Shown here piece after piece: positions 25,592 to 34,427 of a stretch of DNA of 50,381 nucleotides. The position numbers and the translations under genes are program-made. The notes beneath the pieces are model-generated. The model had not been told where the DNA came from. It worked only from the letters and a program-made list of their open reading frames with translations, and searched no databases. Origin of the DNA: an uncultured Lachnospiraceae bacterium (lineage in GTDB: Bacteria > Bacillota > Clostridia > Lachnospirales > Lachnospiraceae); the NCBI GenBank assembly GCA_947625205.1, contig CANQNN010000018.1, positions 1 to 50,381 of the forward strand, given 5' to 3'. Numbering within the stretch: position 1 is the stretch's first letter; the number at the start of each line of letters is the position of its first letter.

Positions 25592-26968
25592 ATGAAGATG
25601 GAGAAAACAAAGGAACAAAAATACGAAATGGACATGTGCAGCGGTCCGATCTTAGGTAAACTCCTTATGTTCGCCGTGCCGCTTATGTGTTCGAGCGTGC
25701 TGCAGTTATTGTTTAACGCTGCGGATATCATTGTGGTGGGAAATTATGCGGGTGACAATTCGCTGGCGGCTGTGGGCTCCAACTCGGCGCTCATTAATCT
25801 GCTGACTAATTTTTTCCTTGGACTGTCCGTGGGCGCTAACGTACTGGTTGCCAGATACTGCGGTGCGAAGAAGGATGCCGAGGTATCGCAGACAGTGCAT
25901 ACGGCAATGCTTCTGAGTGTCTACAGCGGCATACTGCTTACGGTTGTAGGCTGTATCGGCGCAAAGAAGATATTGATCTGGATGCAGACACCCAGCGATG
26001 TACTGCCGCTTGCGGTACTGTATCTGCGCATCTATTTTGTGGGCATGACGGCAACGATGCTGTATAATTTCGGCAGCGCAATTCTGCGTGCCGTAGGCGA
26101 TACAAAGAGACCGCTCTATTACCTTACAGTAGCCGGTATCGTCAATGTGTTTTTAAATCTGTTTTTTGTCATTGTCTGCAAACTGGACGTGGCGGGTGTT
26201 GCGATCGCGACCGTGATCTCGCAATGTATCTCGGCGTTTCTTATCGTGCGGTGCATGATGAAAACGGAGGGGAGCATACGCCTGGAACTGGCGAAGCTCC
26301 ATATCGATACGGATAAGTTTAAGCGTATTCTCCAGATCGGACTGCCGGCAAGCTTTCAGGGAATGGTCTTTTCCTTTTCCAATGTGATCATACAGTCCTC
26401 AGTCAATTCGTTCGGCGCCATCACCGTGGCGGGTAACTCGGCGGCGGCAAACATAGAGGGCTTTGTGTATGTGGCGATGAATGCGTTTCATCAGGCGGCG
26501 ATCTCCTTTACGGGACAGAATATCGGCGCGGCGAAATACGAGAGGGTCAACCGGATCCTCTACGTTGCGCAAGGGTGCGTGATCGTGGTGGGCCTTGCGC
26601 TGGGCAATCTCGCCGTTCTTTTCGGCCGGCCGCTTCTGTCGCTCTATACAAACAGCGCGCAGGTCATAGACGCGGGCATGATCCGTCTGCGTATCATATG
26701 TTCTGTTTATGCATTATGCGGCATGATGGATGTGATGGTAGGCTCCCTTCGCGGTATGGGCTATGCGGTGATGCCGATGATTGTTTCGCTGATCGGTGCG
26801 TGCGGACTAAGACTGATCTGGATCTTTACTTTTTTCCGCATGGAGATGTTTCACACCAGGGCGTCGCTGTATCTGACTTATCCCGCAAGCTGGCTGATCA
26901 CTTTCTTCGCGCATGTGGTGTGTTTTGTGATCGTGCGGCGCAAGCTTAAGAAAGTGTGGGGCGTCTAA
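25592..26968 (+). CDS. MATE family efflux transporter
   Basis: 458 residues with 12 predicted transmembrane helices in two halves. It starts MDMCSGPILGKLLMFAVPLM, typical of MATE proteins, and has the paired PLYYLTVAGIVNVFLNL block. It exchanges Na+ or H+ for drugs or metabolites at the inner membrane. ATG 25592 and ATG 25598 are both possible with AAGGG just upstream. The small gene at 27015 follows and may be co-transcribed. Its substrate cannot be inferred. Confidence 0.92.
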   Translation: MKMEKTKEQKYEMDMCSGPILGKLLMFAVPLMCSSVLQLLFNAADIIVVGNYAGDNSLAAVGSNSALINLLTNFFLGLSVGANVLVARYCGAKKDAEVSQTVHTAMLLSVYSGILLTVVGCIGAKKILIWMQTPSDVLPLAVLYLRIYFVGMTATMLYNFGSAILRAVGDTKRPLYYLTVAGIVNVFLNLFFVIVCKLDVAGVAIATVISQCISAFLIVRCMMKTEGSIRLELAKLHIDTDKFKRILQIGLPASFQGMVFSFSNVIIQSSVNSFGAITVAGNSAAANIEGFVYVAMNAFHQAAISFTGQNIGAAKYERVNRILYVAQGCVIVVGLALGNLAVLFGRPLLSLYTNSAQVIDAGMIRLRIICSVYALCGMMDVMVGSLRGMGYAVMPMIVSLIGACGLRLIWIFTFFRMEMFHTRASLYLTYPASWLITFFAHVVCFVIVRRKLKKVWGV

Positions 26969-27014
26969 CAGCGCTTGGCATGATACGGCAATATACTGTG
27001 GGAGGCGTGATAAA

Positions 27015-27329
27015 ATGCTGGATAAAGAGACTTTTCATCCGCTAAATTATATCAGGAAGGAAGAGTATTCCGGCAGCATGGACGGAATGCGTTATATGCT
27101 TAAGAGAGTGAAGAACGGCGAAGAGGACGTCATTCGTGTGACGGTATGGCCCGAACCGCTTAATCTGGTGCGTACGCCGGATCGCCTCAAGGAGTCTGTT
27201 GAGGTGCCGCTGACTGCGGAAGGAGTCGGTCAGGCGGCCGACTGGATCAACCGGCAGTACGAGGAACGCAGACAGTATTGGCTGGAGTATAAGAACCGTC
27301 CGTGGACGCAGATACAGCGGGATCAGTAA
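27015..27329 (+). CDS. Conserved-looking small protein, unknown function
   Basis: 104 residues, soluble, with no signal peptide. It contains KRVKNGEEDVIRVTVWPEPLNLVRTPDRLKE (about 35-66) and a basic C-terminal helix (EERRQYWLEYKNRPW). GGGAGG precedes ATG by nine bases, so it is surely translated. I do not recognise a domain. It lies between a MATE gene and the isc promoter; its terminator stem overlaps that promoter. Confidence 0.7.
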   Translation: MLDKETFHPLNYIRKEEYSGSMDGMRYMLKRVKNGEEDVIRVTVWPEPLNLVRTPDRLKESVEVPLTAEGVGQAADWINRQYEERRQYWLEYKNRPWTQIQRDQ

Positions 27330-27345
27330 AGGAAAGATGCCGGGA

Positions 27346-27376
27346 GCGTATGTTATGGTTTGACATACGCTTTTTT
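27346..27376 (+). terminator. Terminator overlapping the isc promoter
   Basis: GCGTATGT, nine-base loop, ACATACGC, then TTTTTT. The 3' arm shares bases with the -35 TTGACA (27360-27365) of the next promoter. Confidence 0.8.
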
Positions 27377-27388
27377 ATATGTTATTAT
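27360..27388 (+). promoter_or_regulatory. Promoter of the isc operon
   Basis: TTGACA (27360-27365), 17 bases, TATTAT (27383-27388), immediately followed by the large palindrome at 27387-27417. Confidence 0.8.
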
Positions 27389-27417
27389 TTACCTACCTAC
27401 TAAGTCGGTGGGTAAAT
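27387..27417. promoter_or_regulatory. IscR-type operator palindrome
   Basis: Two 15-base arms, ATTTACCTACCTACT and AGTCGGTGGGTAAAT, are inverted repeats (13 of 15 match) around one A. The site covers the expected transcription start. An Rrf2/IscR regulator is encoded in the same cluster and is the obvious candidate to bind it. Confidence 0.7.
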
Positions 27418-27443
27418 GAAACACGTAACAATGGAGGTGCATA

Positions 27444-28634
27444 ATGAAAATATATGCGGATAATGCGGCAACAACCAGAATGAGTAAGACGGCGGTAAAT
27501 GCGATGCTGCCATATCTGGATGAGGTATACGGCAATCCGTCCAGTCTGCACTCGGCGGGACAGAGCGCAAAGGAGGCGCTTACGTCTGCGCGTGAACGCA
27601 TGGCGGCCTGCCTTGGATGCGATGCCGGGGAGATCACTTTTACATCAGGCGGGAGCGAGGCGGATAATCAGGCTATTTGTTCAGCGGCGCGCATCGGTGA
27701 AAAACAGGGGAAAAAGCATATCATATCCACCGCATTTGAACATCATGCCGTGCTGCATACACTGAACCGGCTTAAGGAAGAAGGCTTTGAGATCACGCTT
27801 CTGGATGTGCATGAAAACGGATTGGTCACGGCGGAACAGGTCAGGGAGGCGATTCGTCCCGACACTTGTCTGGTAACGGTCATGTATGCGAATAATGAGA
27901 TAGGCACGATCCAGCCGGTTGATAAGATCGGAGCCGTCTGCCGTGAAAAAGGCGTTCTCTTTCATACGGACGCTGTACAGGCGGCGGGGCATCTGCACAT
28001 AGATGTCCGTAGCCAGAACATTGATATGCTGTCTCTGTCGGCACATAAATTTCATGGCCCCAAAGGGATCGGCGCGCTTTATGCCAGACGCGGGATCCGG
28101 CTTACCAGCCTGATAGAAGGCGGTGCGCAGGAGCAGGGCAGAAGAGCGGGCACCGAAAACATACCGGCGATCATGGGTATGGCTGCCGCTTTGGAGGAAG
28201 CATGTGCAGATATAGATAAGAATGCGAAGGCGGTCAGCGCGCTGCGCGACAGACTGATCAAGGGACTTGGCGGGATACCGCATGGCGTGTTGAACGGAGA
28301 TGCCGTGCACAGACTGCCGGGCAACGTCAACTTCTGTTTTGAGGGAATAGAGGGCGAGTCTCTTCTTCTTATACTGGATGATAAAGGAATATGCGCTTCT
28401 TCGGGTTCGGCATGTACGTCCGGATCGCTCGATCCAAGCCATGTGCTTCTTGCGATCGGCAGACCGCATGAGATCGCGCACGGCTCGCTGAGGCTGACGA
28501 TCTCGGAGGAGACCACAACGGAAGAGATCGACTATATGATACAGGCTGTCAGAGAGGCGGTAGAATATCTTCGCGGCATGTCGCCTGTATGGCGGGATCT
28601 TGTAAACGGTAAAAATAAGTTTGTGATACCGTAG
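27444..28634 (+). CDS. iscS: Cysteine desulfurase (IscS/NifS)
   Basis: 396 residues, PLP enzyme that takes sulfur from cysteine for iron-sulfur clusters. It has YADNAATTRMS at the N-terminus, HTDAVQAAG, the PLP lysine in LSAHKFHGPKGIG (about residue 203) and the active-site Cys in SSGSACTSGS (about 325-334). GGAGG is before ATG 27444. Its partner scaffold gene follows after 24 bases. Confidence 0.95.
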   Translation: MKIYADNAATTRMSKTAVNAMLPYLDEVYGNPSSLHSAGQSAKEALTSARERMAACLGCDAGEITFTSGGSEADNQAICSAARIGEKQGKKHIISTAFEHHAVLHTLNRLKEEGFEITLLDVHENGLVTAEQVREAIRPDTCLVTVMYANNEIGTIQPVDKIGAVCREKGVLFHTDAVQAAGHLHIDVRSQNIDMLSLSAHKFHGPKGIGALYARRGIRLTSLIEGGAQEQGRRAGTENIPAIMGMAAALEEACADIDKNAKAVSALRDRLIKGLGGIPHGVLNGDAVHRLPGNVNFCFEGIEGESLLLILDDKGICASSGSACTSGSLDPSHVLLAIGRPHEIAHGSLRLTISEETTTEEIDYMIQAVREAVEYLRGMSPVWRDLVNGKNKFVIP

Positions 28635-28658
28635 GGTATCGGAAGGGAGTAAAGAAAT

Positions 28659-29090
28659 ATGGCTTTATACAGCGATAAAGTAATGGATCATTTCAGAAAT
28701 CCCCGCAATGTGGGAGTGATCGAGGATGCCGACGGAATCGGCGAAGTGGGGAACGCCAAGTGCGGCGATATTATGAAGATATACCTGAAGATAGACAACG
28801 ATACGGTCACGGATGTGAAGTTTGAGACATTCGGATGCGGAAGCGCCATCGCTTCCAGTTCTATGGCAACGGAGATGATCAAGGGAAAACCTGTCGCAGA
28901 GGCGCTCGAATTGTCCAATAAGGCGGTGGCGGAAGCGCTCGACGGACTTCCGGCGCACAAGATGCACTGCTCCGTGCTTGCGGAGGAGGCGATCAAAGCA
29001 GCGGTAAAGGATTACTACGATAAAAATCATATAGAGTACGATCATACGCTGTTCCCCGATTGTGAAAGCTGCGGCCACTGCGGCGCGTAA
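28659..29090 (+). CDS. iscU: Iron-sulfur scaffold protein (IscU/NifU N-domain)
   Basis: 143 residues with the three scaffold cysteines: GNAKCGD (about 35), FGCGSAIASSSM (about 60) and HKMHCSVLAEEAI (about 105). It assembles [Fe-S] clusters using sulfur from IscS. The C-terminus adds a CESCGHCGA tail that is often seen on clostridial NifU-like scaffolds. It lies between iscS and the Rrf2 regulator. Confidence 0.94.
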   Translation: MALYSDKVMDHFRNPRNVGVIEDADGIGEVGNAKCGDIMKIYLKIDNDTVTDVKFETFGCGSAIASSSMATEMIKGKPVAEALELSNKAVAEALDGLPAHKMHCSVLAEEAIKAAVKDYYDKNHIEYDHTLFPDCESCGHCGA

Positions 29091-29155
29091 GTATGCTGAC
29101 GCGGTGAATAACGTGTTGCCAAGGGTGCTGAGCATGTTTGGAAAGGATGGAAAAT

Positions 29156-29572
29156 ATGGTAGTTTCTACGAGGGGAAGGTATGCGCTGCGTGTGATGATA
29201 GATCTGGCGGAGCATGGCGGCGGTTATATTCCGATGAAAGATGTGGCAGAGCGTCAGGAGATATCGCTGAAATATCTTGAGAAGATACTGCCGGTTCTTA
29301 CTAAGAATCATATGATAGAGGGCGTTCACGGTAAGGGCGGTGGCTACCGTCTGACGCGCCGCCCATCGGATTACAGTGTAGGCGACATACTGCGCCTGAC
29401 AGAAGGCGACCTTGCCCCGGTATCCTGTCTGGAGTGTAATCCCAGGCCGTGCGGCAGGACGGCAGAGTGCAGAACATTTCCCATGTGGCAGAAGTTCGAC
29501 CGGATGATAAACGAATTCTTCGACAGTATCTCGATCGCCGATCTGATGCGGGACGTAGACGCCTGCGAATAA
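29156..29572 (+). CDS. iscR: Rrf2/IscR-family regulator
   Basis: 138 residues with an N-terminal winged helix (MVVSTRGRYALRVMIDLAEH, about 1-60) and the RLTRRPSDYSVGDILRLTEGDL wing region. Cysteines in CLECNPRPCGRTAEC (about 92-106) probably bind a [2Fe-2S] cluster, as in IscR. ATG 29156 follows GGATGG by six bases; an earlier ATG at 29138 would add MERMEN. It most likely controls this operon through the palindrome at 27387. Here it is the third gene, whereas it is often first in isc operons. Confidence 0.9.
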   Translation: MVVSTRGRYALRVMIDLAEHGGGYIPMKDVAERQEISLKYLEKILPVLTKNHMIEGVHGKGGGYRLTRRPSDYSVGDILRLTEGDLAPVSCLECNPRPCGRTAECRTFPMWQKFDRMINEFFDSISIADLMRDVDACE

Positions 29573-29678
29573 AATATTGTAATGGAAAGACACTGTTTTT
29601 TATGGGAAATAAGTGATACAATAGGATGCGGTACACTGCACGGTATTTCTTCTATTTATGACAAGCCGGACAGATACA

Positions 29679-29706
29679 TTATGCCGATACGGGCATAAGA
29701 TAAAAT
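29679..29706 (+). promoter_or_regulatory. Small palindrome and -10 box before the ZIP gene
   Basis: TTATGCC-N6-GGCATAA (29679-29698, perfect 7-bp arms) followed by TAAAAT (29701-29706). It could be a metal-regulator site; no clear -35 is present. Confidence 0.35.
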
Positions 29707-29733
29707 AGTTGTGTTGAAAGGACGGGTGATACG

Positions 29734-30510
29734 ATGCAGCTGGCGCTCGGATTGTTGATTCCCTTTGCAGGTACGACTCTTGGCTCTGCAATGGTTTTCT
29801 TTATGCGCAAAGAGATGAATAAGAAGCTGGAGAAGCTTCTTCTGGGATTTGCTTCCGGCGTGATGATAGCAGCCTCGGTATGGTCGTTGCTGATCCCCGC
29901 CATCGATATGGCGGAGGAGCAGGGCGGTATCGCATGGCTGCCGGCGACGGTGGGATTCCTGGGCGGTATGGCGTTTCTGCTTGTATTAGACAGCTTGGTC
30001 CCCCATCTCCACTTGGAGAGCGTCAGACCGGAGGGCATCGAGGCGAATTTAAAAAAAACAACTATGCTTGTCCTTGCGGTGACGCTGCATAATATTCCCG
30101 AGGGAATGTCGGTGGGCGTGACCTTTGCGGGCGCGCTGTTCGGCCATTCGGGCATTACGATGGCGGGTGCGTTTGCTCTTGCAGCAGGCATTGCCATCCA
30201 GAATTTCCCGGAGGGCGCGATCATATCCATGCCGCTTCGCAGCGAGGGTATGCCGAGACTGCGCTCCTTCGTGTACGGTTCGATGTCGGGAATCGTGGAG
30301 CCGGTTGCGGCGGCAGTGACGATCATGCTTGCCAGCCACATTGTGCCGGCGCTTCCCTATCTGCTTGCTTTTGCGGCGGGCGCCATGATCTATGTGGTAG
30401 TGGAGGAACTGATTCCCGAAGCGCAGACGGGAGAGCACAGCAATGTGGGAACAGTCGGAGTTGCCATCGGATTTGTCATTATGATGATCCTGGATGTGGC
30501 GCTGGGGTAA
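29734..30510 (+). CDS. ZIP family metal transporter
   Basis: 258 residues with eight predicted membrane helices. It has the paired ZIP motifs HNIPEGMSVG (helix IV, about 113-122) and QNFPEGA (helix V, about 149-155), and the variable charged loop HLHLES (about 91-96). It imports Zn2+ or related divalent metals across the membrane. AAAGGACGGG lies upstream. It sits next to the iron-sulfur cluster genes but has its own upstream region. A role in metal supply is inferred. Confidence 0.92.
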   Translation: MQLALGLLIPFAGTTLGSAMVFFMRKEMNKKLEKLLLGFASGVMIAASVWSLLIPAIDMAEEQGGIAWLPATVGFLGGMAFLLVLDSLVPHLHLESVRPEGIEANLKKTTMLVLAVTLHNIPEGMSVGVTFAGALFGHSGITMAGAFALAAGIAIQNFPEGAIISMPLRSEGMPRLRSFVYGSMSGIVEPVAAAVTIMLASHIVPALPYLLAFAAGAMIYVVVEELIPEAQTGEHSNVGTVGVAIGFVIMMILDVALG

Positions 30511-30585
30511 GTCTGGCGGACCGCGCTGCCGATTCCTTTCGGAATGATTTACGATTACAGCATTGGAGAATAAAAGGATATAGAA

Positions 30586-31929
30586 ATGAACGAGACAAAC
30601 GATCTGACACAGGGGAGCGTGGGGCAGAATCTTATCCGCTTCGCCCTGCCCTATTTACTGTCATGCTTTATGCAGACTTTTTATGGTATGGCGGACCTGT
30701 TTGTGGTGGGACTGTACAACGGGTCGGAGACGACAACGGCGGTGTCGGTCGGAAGCCAGGTCATGCATATGCTCACCGTGATCATTGTGGGGTTTGCTAT
30801 GGGAACCACGGTCCGGATCGGACGAAACACAGGGGCGAAGGATGACAGGGCGGTAAAACAGACAGTGGGAGCGTCCATTGTCTTTTTCGCCTGTTTTTCC
30901 GTTGTTGTGACTATAGCTCTGCTGATGGGCGTTAAAGGAATTACACATGTTATGTTAACCCCTGCAGAGGCGGTTCCCGAAACCGTCACCTATCTTACGA
31001 TCTGTTTTGCGGGAATACCCTTTATCACGGCATACAATGTTATAAGCAGCATTTTCCGGGGCGCAGGCGATTCCAGACGCCCCATGTATTTTGTGGGGAT
31101 CGCCTGTGTTGTCAATATCGTACTGGATTTCGTATTTATCGGCATAGGTAAGATGGGTGCGGCGGGCGCGGCGCTGGGAACGGTCTGCGGACAGGCTGTG
31201 AGCGTGGCGGTATCGCTTCTGATGATGCGCGTGCGCAGTATCGGAATACATATCAGCCGCAGGGATGTCCGTGCAGACAGGGAAGTGATCTCCCAGATCT
31301 TAAAAGTGGGGGCGCCCATTGCCATGCAGGATGGCCTCATCCAGATCGCTTTTATCCTGATCACGGTGATCGCCAACAGCAGAGGGCTTATCGCATCGGC
31401 GGCGGTCGGTATTGTGGAGAAGCTGATCGGCTTCATGTTTCTGGTGCCCTCGGCATTTTTATCTGCGATCTCTGCCATTACCGCGCAGAATATGGGCGCA
31501 AATAAGCCGGACAGGGCAAGGCGCTCACTGTATTATGGGCTTGCGGTCACTGTGGGATGGGGCTGCATATGCGCCTTGTACAATCAGTTTCTGCCGCATA
31601 CGCTGGTGGGATTGTTCACCAGAGACGCGGCTGTGCTTGCGGCGGGCTGCGAATATCTGAGGTCTTATGCGTTCGACTGTGTCTTTGCGGCGATACACTT
31701 CTGTTTCAGCGGTTATTTCTGTGGAAGCCAGCGATCTATGATTTCCTTTATACATAATATCACTGCGATCCTGTTTGTCAGGATTCCCGGCGCATGGCTG
31801 GCGAGCGTGTATTTTCCGGATTCACTCTATCCGATGGGATGGGCGGCGCCGCTTGGGTCGTTATTGTCTGCGCTGATCTGCATCGGGTTCTATGTATATT
31901 ACAGAAGGAAGGAAATGCGGCCGCTCTGA
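30586..31929 (+). CDS. MATE family efflux transporter (second copy type)
   Basis: 447 residues with 12 predicted helices. It starts NDLTQGSVGQNLIRFALPYLLSCFMQTFYGMADLFVVG, a typical MATE N-terminus, and has the second-half block PMYFVGIACVVNIVLDFVFIG. It differs clearly from the MATE protein at 25592, so the two are not a recent duplication. The substrate is unknown. A 190-base gap follows that contains only the promoter of the next gene. Confidence 0.92.
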   Translation: MNETNDLTQGSVGQNLIRFALPYLLSCFMQTFYGMADLFVVGLYNGSETTTAVSVGSQVMHMLTVIIVGFAMGTTVRIGRNTGAKDDRAVKQTVGASIVFFACFSVVVTIALLMGVKGITHVMLTPAEAVPETVTYLTICFAGIPFITAYNVISSIFRGAGDSRRPMYFVGIACVVNIVLDFVFIGIGKMGAAGAALGTVCGQAVSVAVSLLMMRVRSIGIHISRRDVRADREVISQILKVGAPIAMQDGLIQIAFILITVIANSRGLIASAAVGIVEKLIGFMFLVPSAFLSAISAITAQNMGANKPDRARRSLYYGLAVTVGWGCICALYNQFLPHTLVGLFTRDAAVLAAGCEYLRSYAFDCVFAAIHFCFSGYFCGSQRSMISFIHNITAILFVRIPGAWLASVYFPDSLYPMGWAAPLGSLLSALICIGFYVYYRRKEMRPL

Positions 31930-32046
31930 GCGTTTTTCCTTATGCATTACAAGGGTTGGACGTGGGGCCGGATGTTTTTTAAGAATGGGGGGATAACTCT
32001 TTTGGCAGATGTGGGGAGCCCGGGAAGCTTCCTGTAGAAACGGATA

Positions 32047-32075
32047 TAGACGAATGACGGTATTTCATGTATAAT
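32047..32075 (+). promoter_or_regulatory. Promoter of the chemoreceptor-like gene
   Basis: TAGACG (32047-32052), 17 bases, TATAAT (32070-32075). No sigma-D-type (motility) promoter is visible. Confidence 0.5.
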
Positions 32076-32119
32076 AATATATTATTACTATTATTTTGGG
32101 GTATCTAGGAGGATATAGA

Positions 32120-33397
32120 ATGAAGACAATTAGGGGGAAACTGATGTTGTCGGTTTCTGCGGCGGCGTTTGTGATCTTGTTTATTGCTTTGACTGTGAGC
32201 GCGGTCGTCATGGGTAAGGCGAGCATCGGCAGCGCAGTCGGTATAGGTTTGCTGGTCGGCATAGTCGGTACGGCGTTGATCGATCTGATCGTGATGCTCA
32301 CTTTTAACAAAGCGCTCGTTCCGTTAGCAGAATTAAAGCAGTTTGCGGCGGGCGACTTCAGCGGACAGGAAGCGCCGGCAGGCAGAACAACCGTTGCGGA
32401 GGGCTTTAAAGACGAGATCGAGGAAGTGACGCAGGCAACCAGAAGCATCAAGGACAGGATACGGAAGACTATCGTCGGCACGACCAAAGAGGCTGCCGAT
32501 ATTGAAGAGACTGCTTCGGCAGCATATGCCGAGATGGCGGATCTGAACAACAATATCGACCAGATGGATCAGGTCATGGAAGGGCTTATCGGTAAAGTCA
32601 GAGAAGCGGCGGATGCGACAGAGACAATCAGTCAGGCGAGTGGTGAGATCGGCGATGCCGTTATGGACGTATCGGGTAAGGCGTCCGATTCAGCCAATGC
32701 GTCCAGAGAGATCAATGAGCGTGCGGACGAGCTGTACCGCAATACGGTGGAATCCAAGAAACAGGCGAGTCTTATTTATCACAGCACGGAAGATGAGTTG
32801 GAGCATGCGCTCAGGGAAGTGGAGAAGATCGGGGTTATCAAGAGTCTGTCGCAGGAGATCGGCGGCATAGCCAGCCAGACAAATCTGATCGCGTTAAACG
32901 CAGCAATCGAGGCGGCGAGAGCCGGCGAGGCGGGCAGAGGCTTTGCGGTCGTTGCGGACGAAGTCAGAAATCTCGCGGAGAATTCACAGGTTACGGTTGA
33001 TAAGATCCAGAATGTGATCGACGAGGTCGTTGATTCCGTTATGGAGTTAAAGGACAGCGCAGGGAAGCTGCTGGCGTTCATGAAGGATCATGTGATCGGC
33101 GACTACCACACGATGGTGGACACAGCGGAGCAGTATCAGAAGGATGCGGCGTTTTTTGACGGCATTGCATCCGATCTTGGATCGGCGTCTGAGCAGATGG
33201 GAGCGTCCGTGGAAGAGATGCTTGCTTCCATACATACCGTGACAGACCTTAACAGTGAGATTGTCGATGAAGTGCGGCATGTGGCGGACGCTATGCAGAA
33301 TACTAATGTCGGCTCCGAGGAGATCCTGCGCAAGATGTCTATTCTGGAGAGAAGCAGCCGTTCCCTGCAGGAGATCGCCTCAAACTTTAAGATCTGA
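32120..33397 (+). CDS. Methyl-accepting chemotaxis-like protein without a ligand domain
   Basis: 425 residues. Two membrane helices (about 9-30 and 40-60) are joined by only a short loop, so no outer sensing domain exists. A HAMP-like linker (about 60-125) leads to a long coiled coil with the conserved signalling tip ([40 protein letters not shown], about 255-295). AGGAGG precedes ATG 32120; the frame also opens at TTG 32096, which is less likely. No other chemotaxis gene is in the window. It may sense membrane or cytoplasmic state. Its last 11 bases overlap the end of the convergent gene. Confidence 0.9.
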   Translation: MKTIRGKLMLSVSAAAFVILFIALTVSAVVMGKASIGSAVGIGLLVGIVGTALIDLIVMLTFNKALVPLAELKQFAAGDFSGQEAPAGRTTVAEGFKDEIEEVTQATRSIKDRIRKTIVGTTKEAADIEETASAAYAEMADLNNNIDQMDQVMEGLIGKVREAADATETISQASGEIGDAVMDVSGKASDSANASREINERADELYRNTVESKKQASLIYHSTEDELEHALREVEKIGVIKSLSQEIGGIASQTNLIALNAAIEAARAGEAGRGFAVVADEVRNLAENSQVTVDKIQNVIDEVVDSVMELKDSAGKLLAFMKDHVIGDYHTMVDTAEQYQKDAAFFDGIASDLGSASEQMGASVEEMLASIHTVTDLNSEIVDEVRHVADAMQNTNVGSEEILRKMSILERSSRSLQEIASNFKI

Positions 33398-34061
33398 TGT
33401 TCTGCAGGGCCGCCACGATCTGATCGCGCAGCTCCTTGCTGTTCAATGCAATAACTGCCTCCGCATCGTCTGAAAGCGCCGGATTTTTGTCATAGAAACG
33501 AAATTCGATGGTATAATAATACTGTCTGATGCGGACACGAAAGCCGTTGCTGCCGGCGCGGTAAGAGAAGGACCGCGTATCCGTCAGCACCTGTGAGATC
33601 TGCTCTGTTTTGAACACCAGCGGGCCGCATTCTGATGCGGACGACAGGAACCAGTCTTTGGTTATGACCGCTTTTTCATAAGAAAATGCGTTGCTCATGC
33701 CGGTTTTGTTCTGAATACATACGGCATCGGCGGACATTAGCTGCAGTGCCATATCCTCCCGCTGTTCGGGGCTGAATACGGCGGTCTGTTTTTTCAGACC
33801 GTCTATGTAAGCGGCTGTGTTGGCCTTGCGCACACAGAGCAGGGTGATCAACAGGATCAGCGCGCCGAAGATCAGACCATACATCATACAGCGCAGCACT
33901 TCCGTTATGCTGCCTCCGCAGAGCAGATTGATCAGACCGAAGGCCAGGGCGCATGCAGGCACACAGAGCAGGGCAAAGATGCGGTTGCGCTTTAAGTCCC
34001 TTCTGGCTATATCTTCGATCCATTGTTGTTCTTTGTCGATCCAGGTTTCATACTGAGTCAT
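33387..34061 (-). CDS. Membrane protein of unknown function
   Basis: 224 residues with two adjacent membrane helices (about 29-50 and 56-76) after a basic N-terminus, then a 145-residue cytoplasmic domain rich in beta strands ([17 protein letters not shown]). The start has GGAGG nine bases upstream. Its 3' end overlaps the chemoreceptor-like gene by 11 bases, in convergent orientation. The general layout resembles small membrane proteins with a PH-like soluble domain, but I do not assign a family. Confidence 0.65.
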   Translation of the reverse strand: MTQYETWIDKEQQWIEDIARRDLKRNRIFALLCVPACALAFGLINLLCGGSITEVLRCMMYGLIFGALILLITLLCVRKANTAAYIDGLKKQTAVFSPEQREDMALQLMSADAVCIQNKTGMSNAFSYEKAVITKDWFLSSASECGPLVFKTEQISQVLTDTRSFSYRAGSNGFRVRIRQYYYTIEFRFYDKNPALSDDAEAVIALNSKELRDQIVAALQNIRS

Positions 34062-34130
34062 TTTCCTCTACCTCCGTTCGATATTTCCTTGCCTTTGTCA
34101 AAGGTGTCCATTAGGGCTTTCCGCCGCCGA

Positions 34131-34280
34131 TCACAATGGCGGGGCTTCCAGTAGATAATTCAAGATAAACAGGGCGATGAAGACGCCGATGATGACGAGC
34201 GCTTTCAGCAGATTTTTCCGCCTGCCCGCCGGTGTCTTTTCGTATTTTTCACGTTCCTTTTCTTTGTCGATGATCTCCAT
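34131..34280 (-). CDS. Short single-helix membrane protein
   Basis: 49 residues: a highly charged N-terminus (MEIIDKEKEREKYEK) and one membrane helix near 27-44 (ALVIIGVFIALFILNYLL). GGGAGG lies eight bases before ATG 34280. The longer frame to 34394 runs through the terminator at 34348-34378 and is unlikely. It lies just upstream of the 33387 gene on the same strand, so the two may act together. Confidence 0.55.
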   Translation of the reverse strand: MEIIDKEKEREKYEKTPAGRRKNLLKALVIIGVFIALFILNYLLEAPPL

Positions 34281-34347
34281 TTCCGTTTCCTCCCATTGCT
34301 TCTGCGCAGAGCTGTGTCTGACGTCTGTTTTATTGATATCAATGATT

Positions 34348-34378
34348 AAAAAAGTGCTGTAAATACTATACAGCACTT
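34348..34378 (-). terminator. Terminator of the LytTR/kinase operon
   Basis: On the minus strand: AAGTGCTGTA, seven-base loop, TACAGCACTT, then TTTTTT. Perfect ten-base stem, 50 bases after the kinase stop. Confidence 0.85.
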
Positions 34379-34427
34379 GGAGGAGCATTTTCACAATTTG
34401 TCAAAATAAAGGTTATGGATGTAAAAA

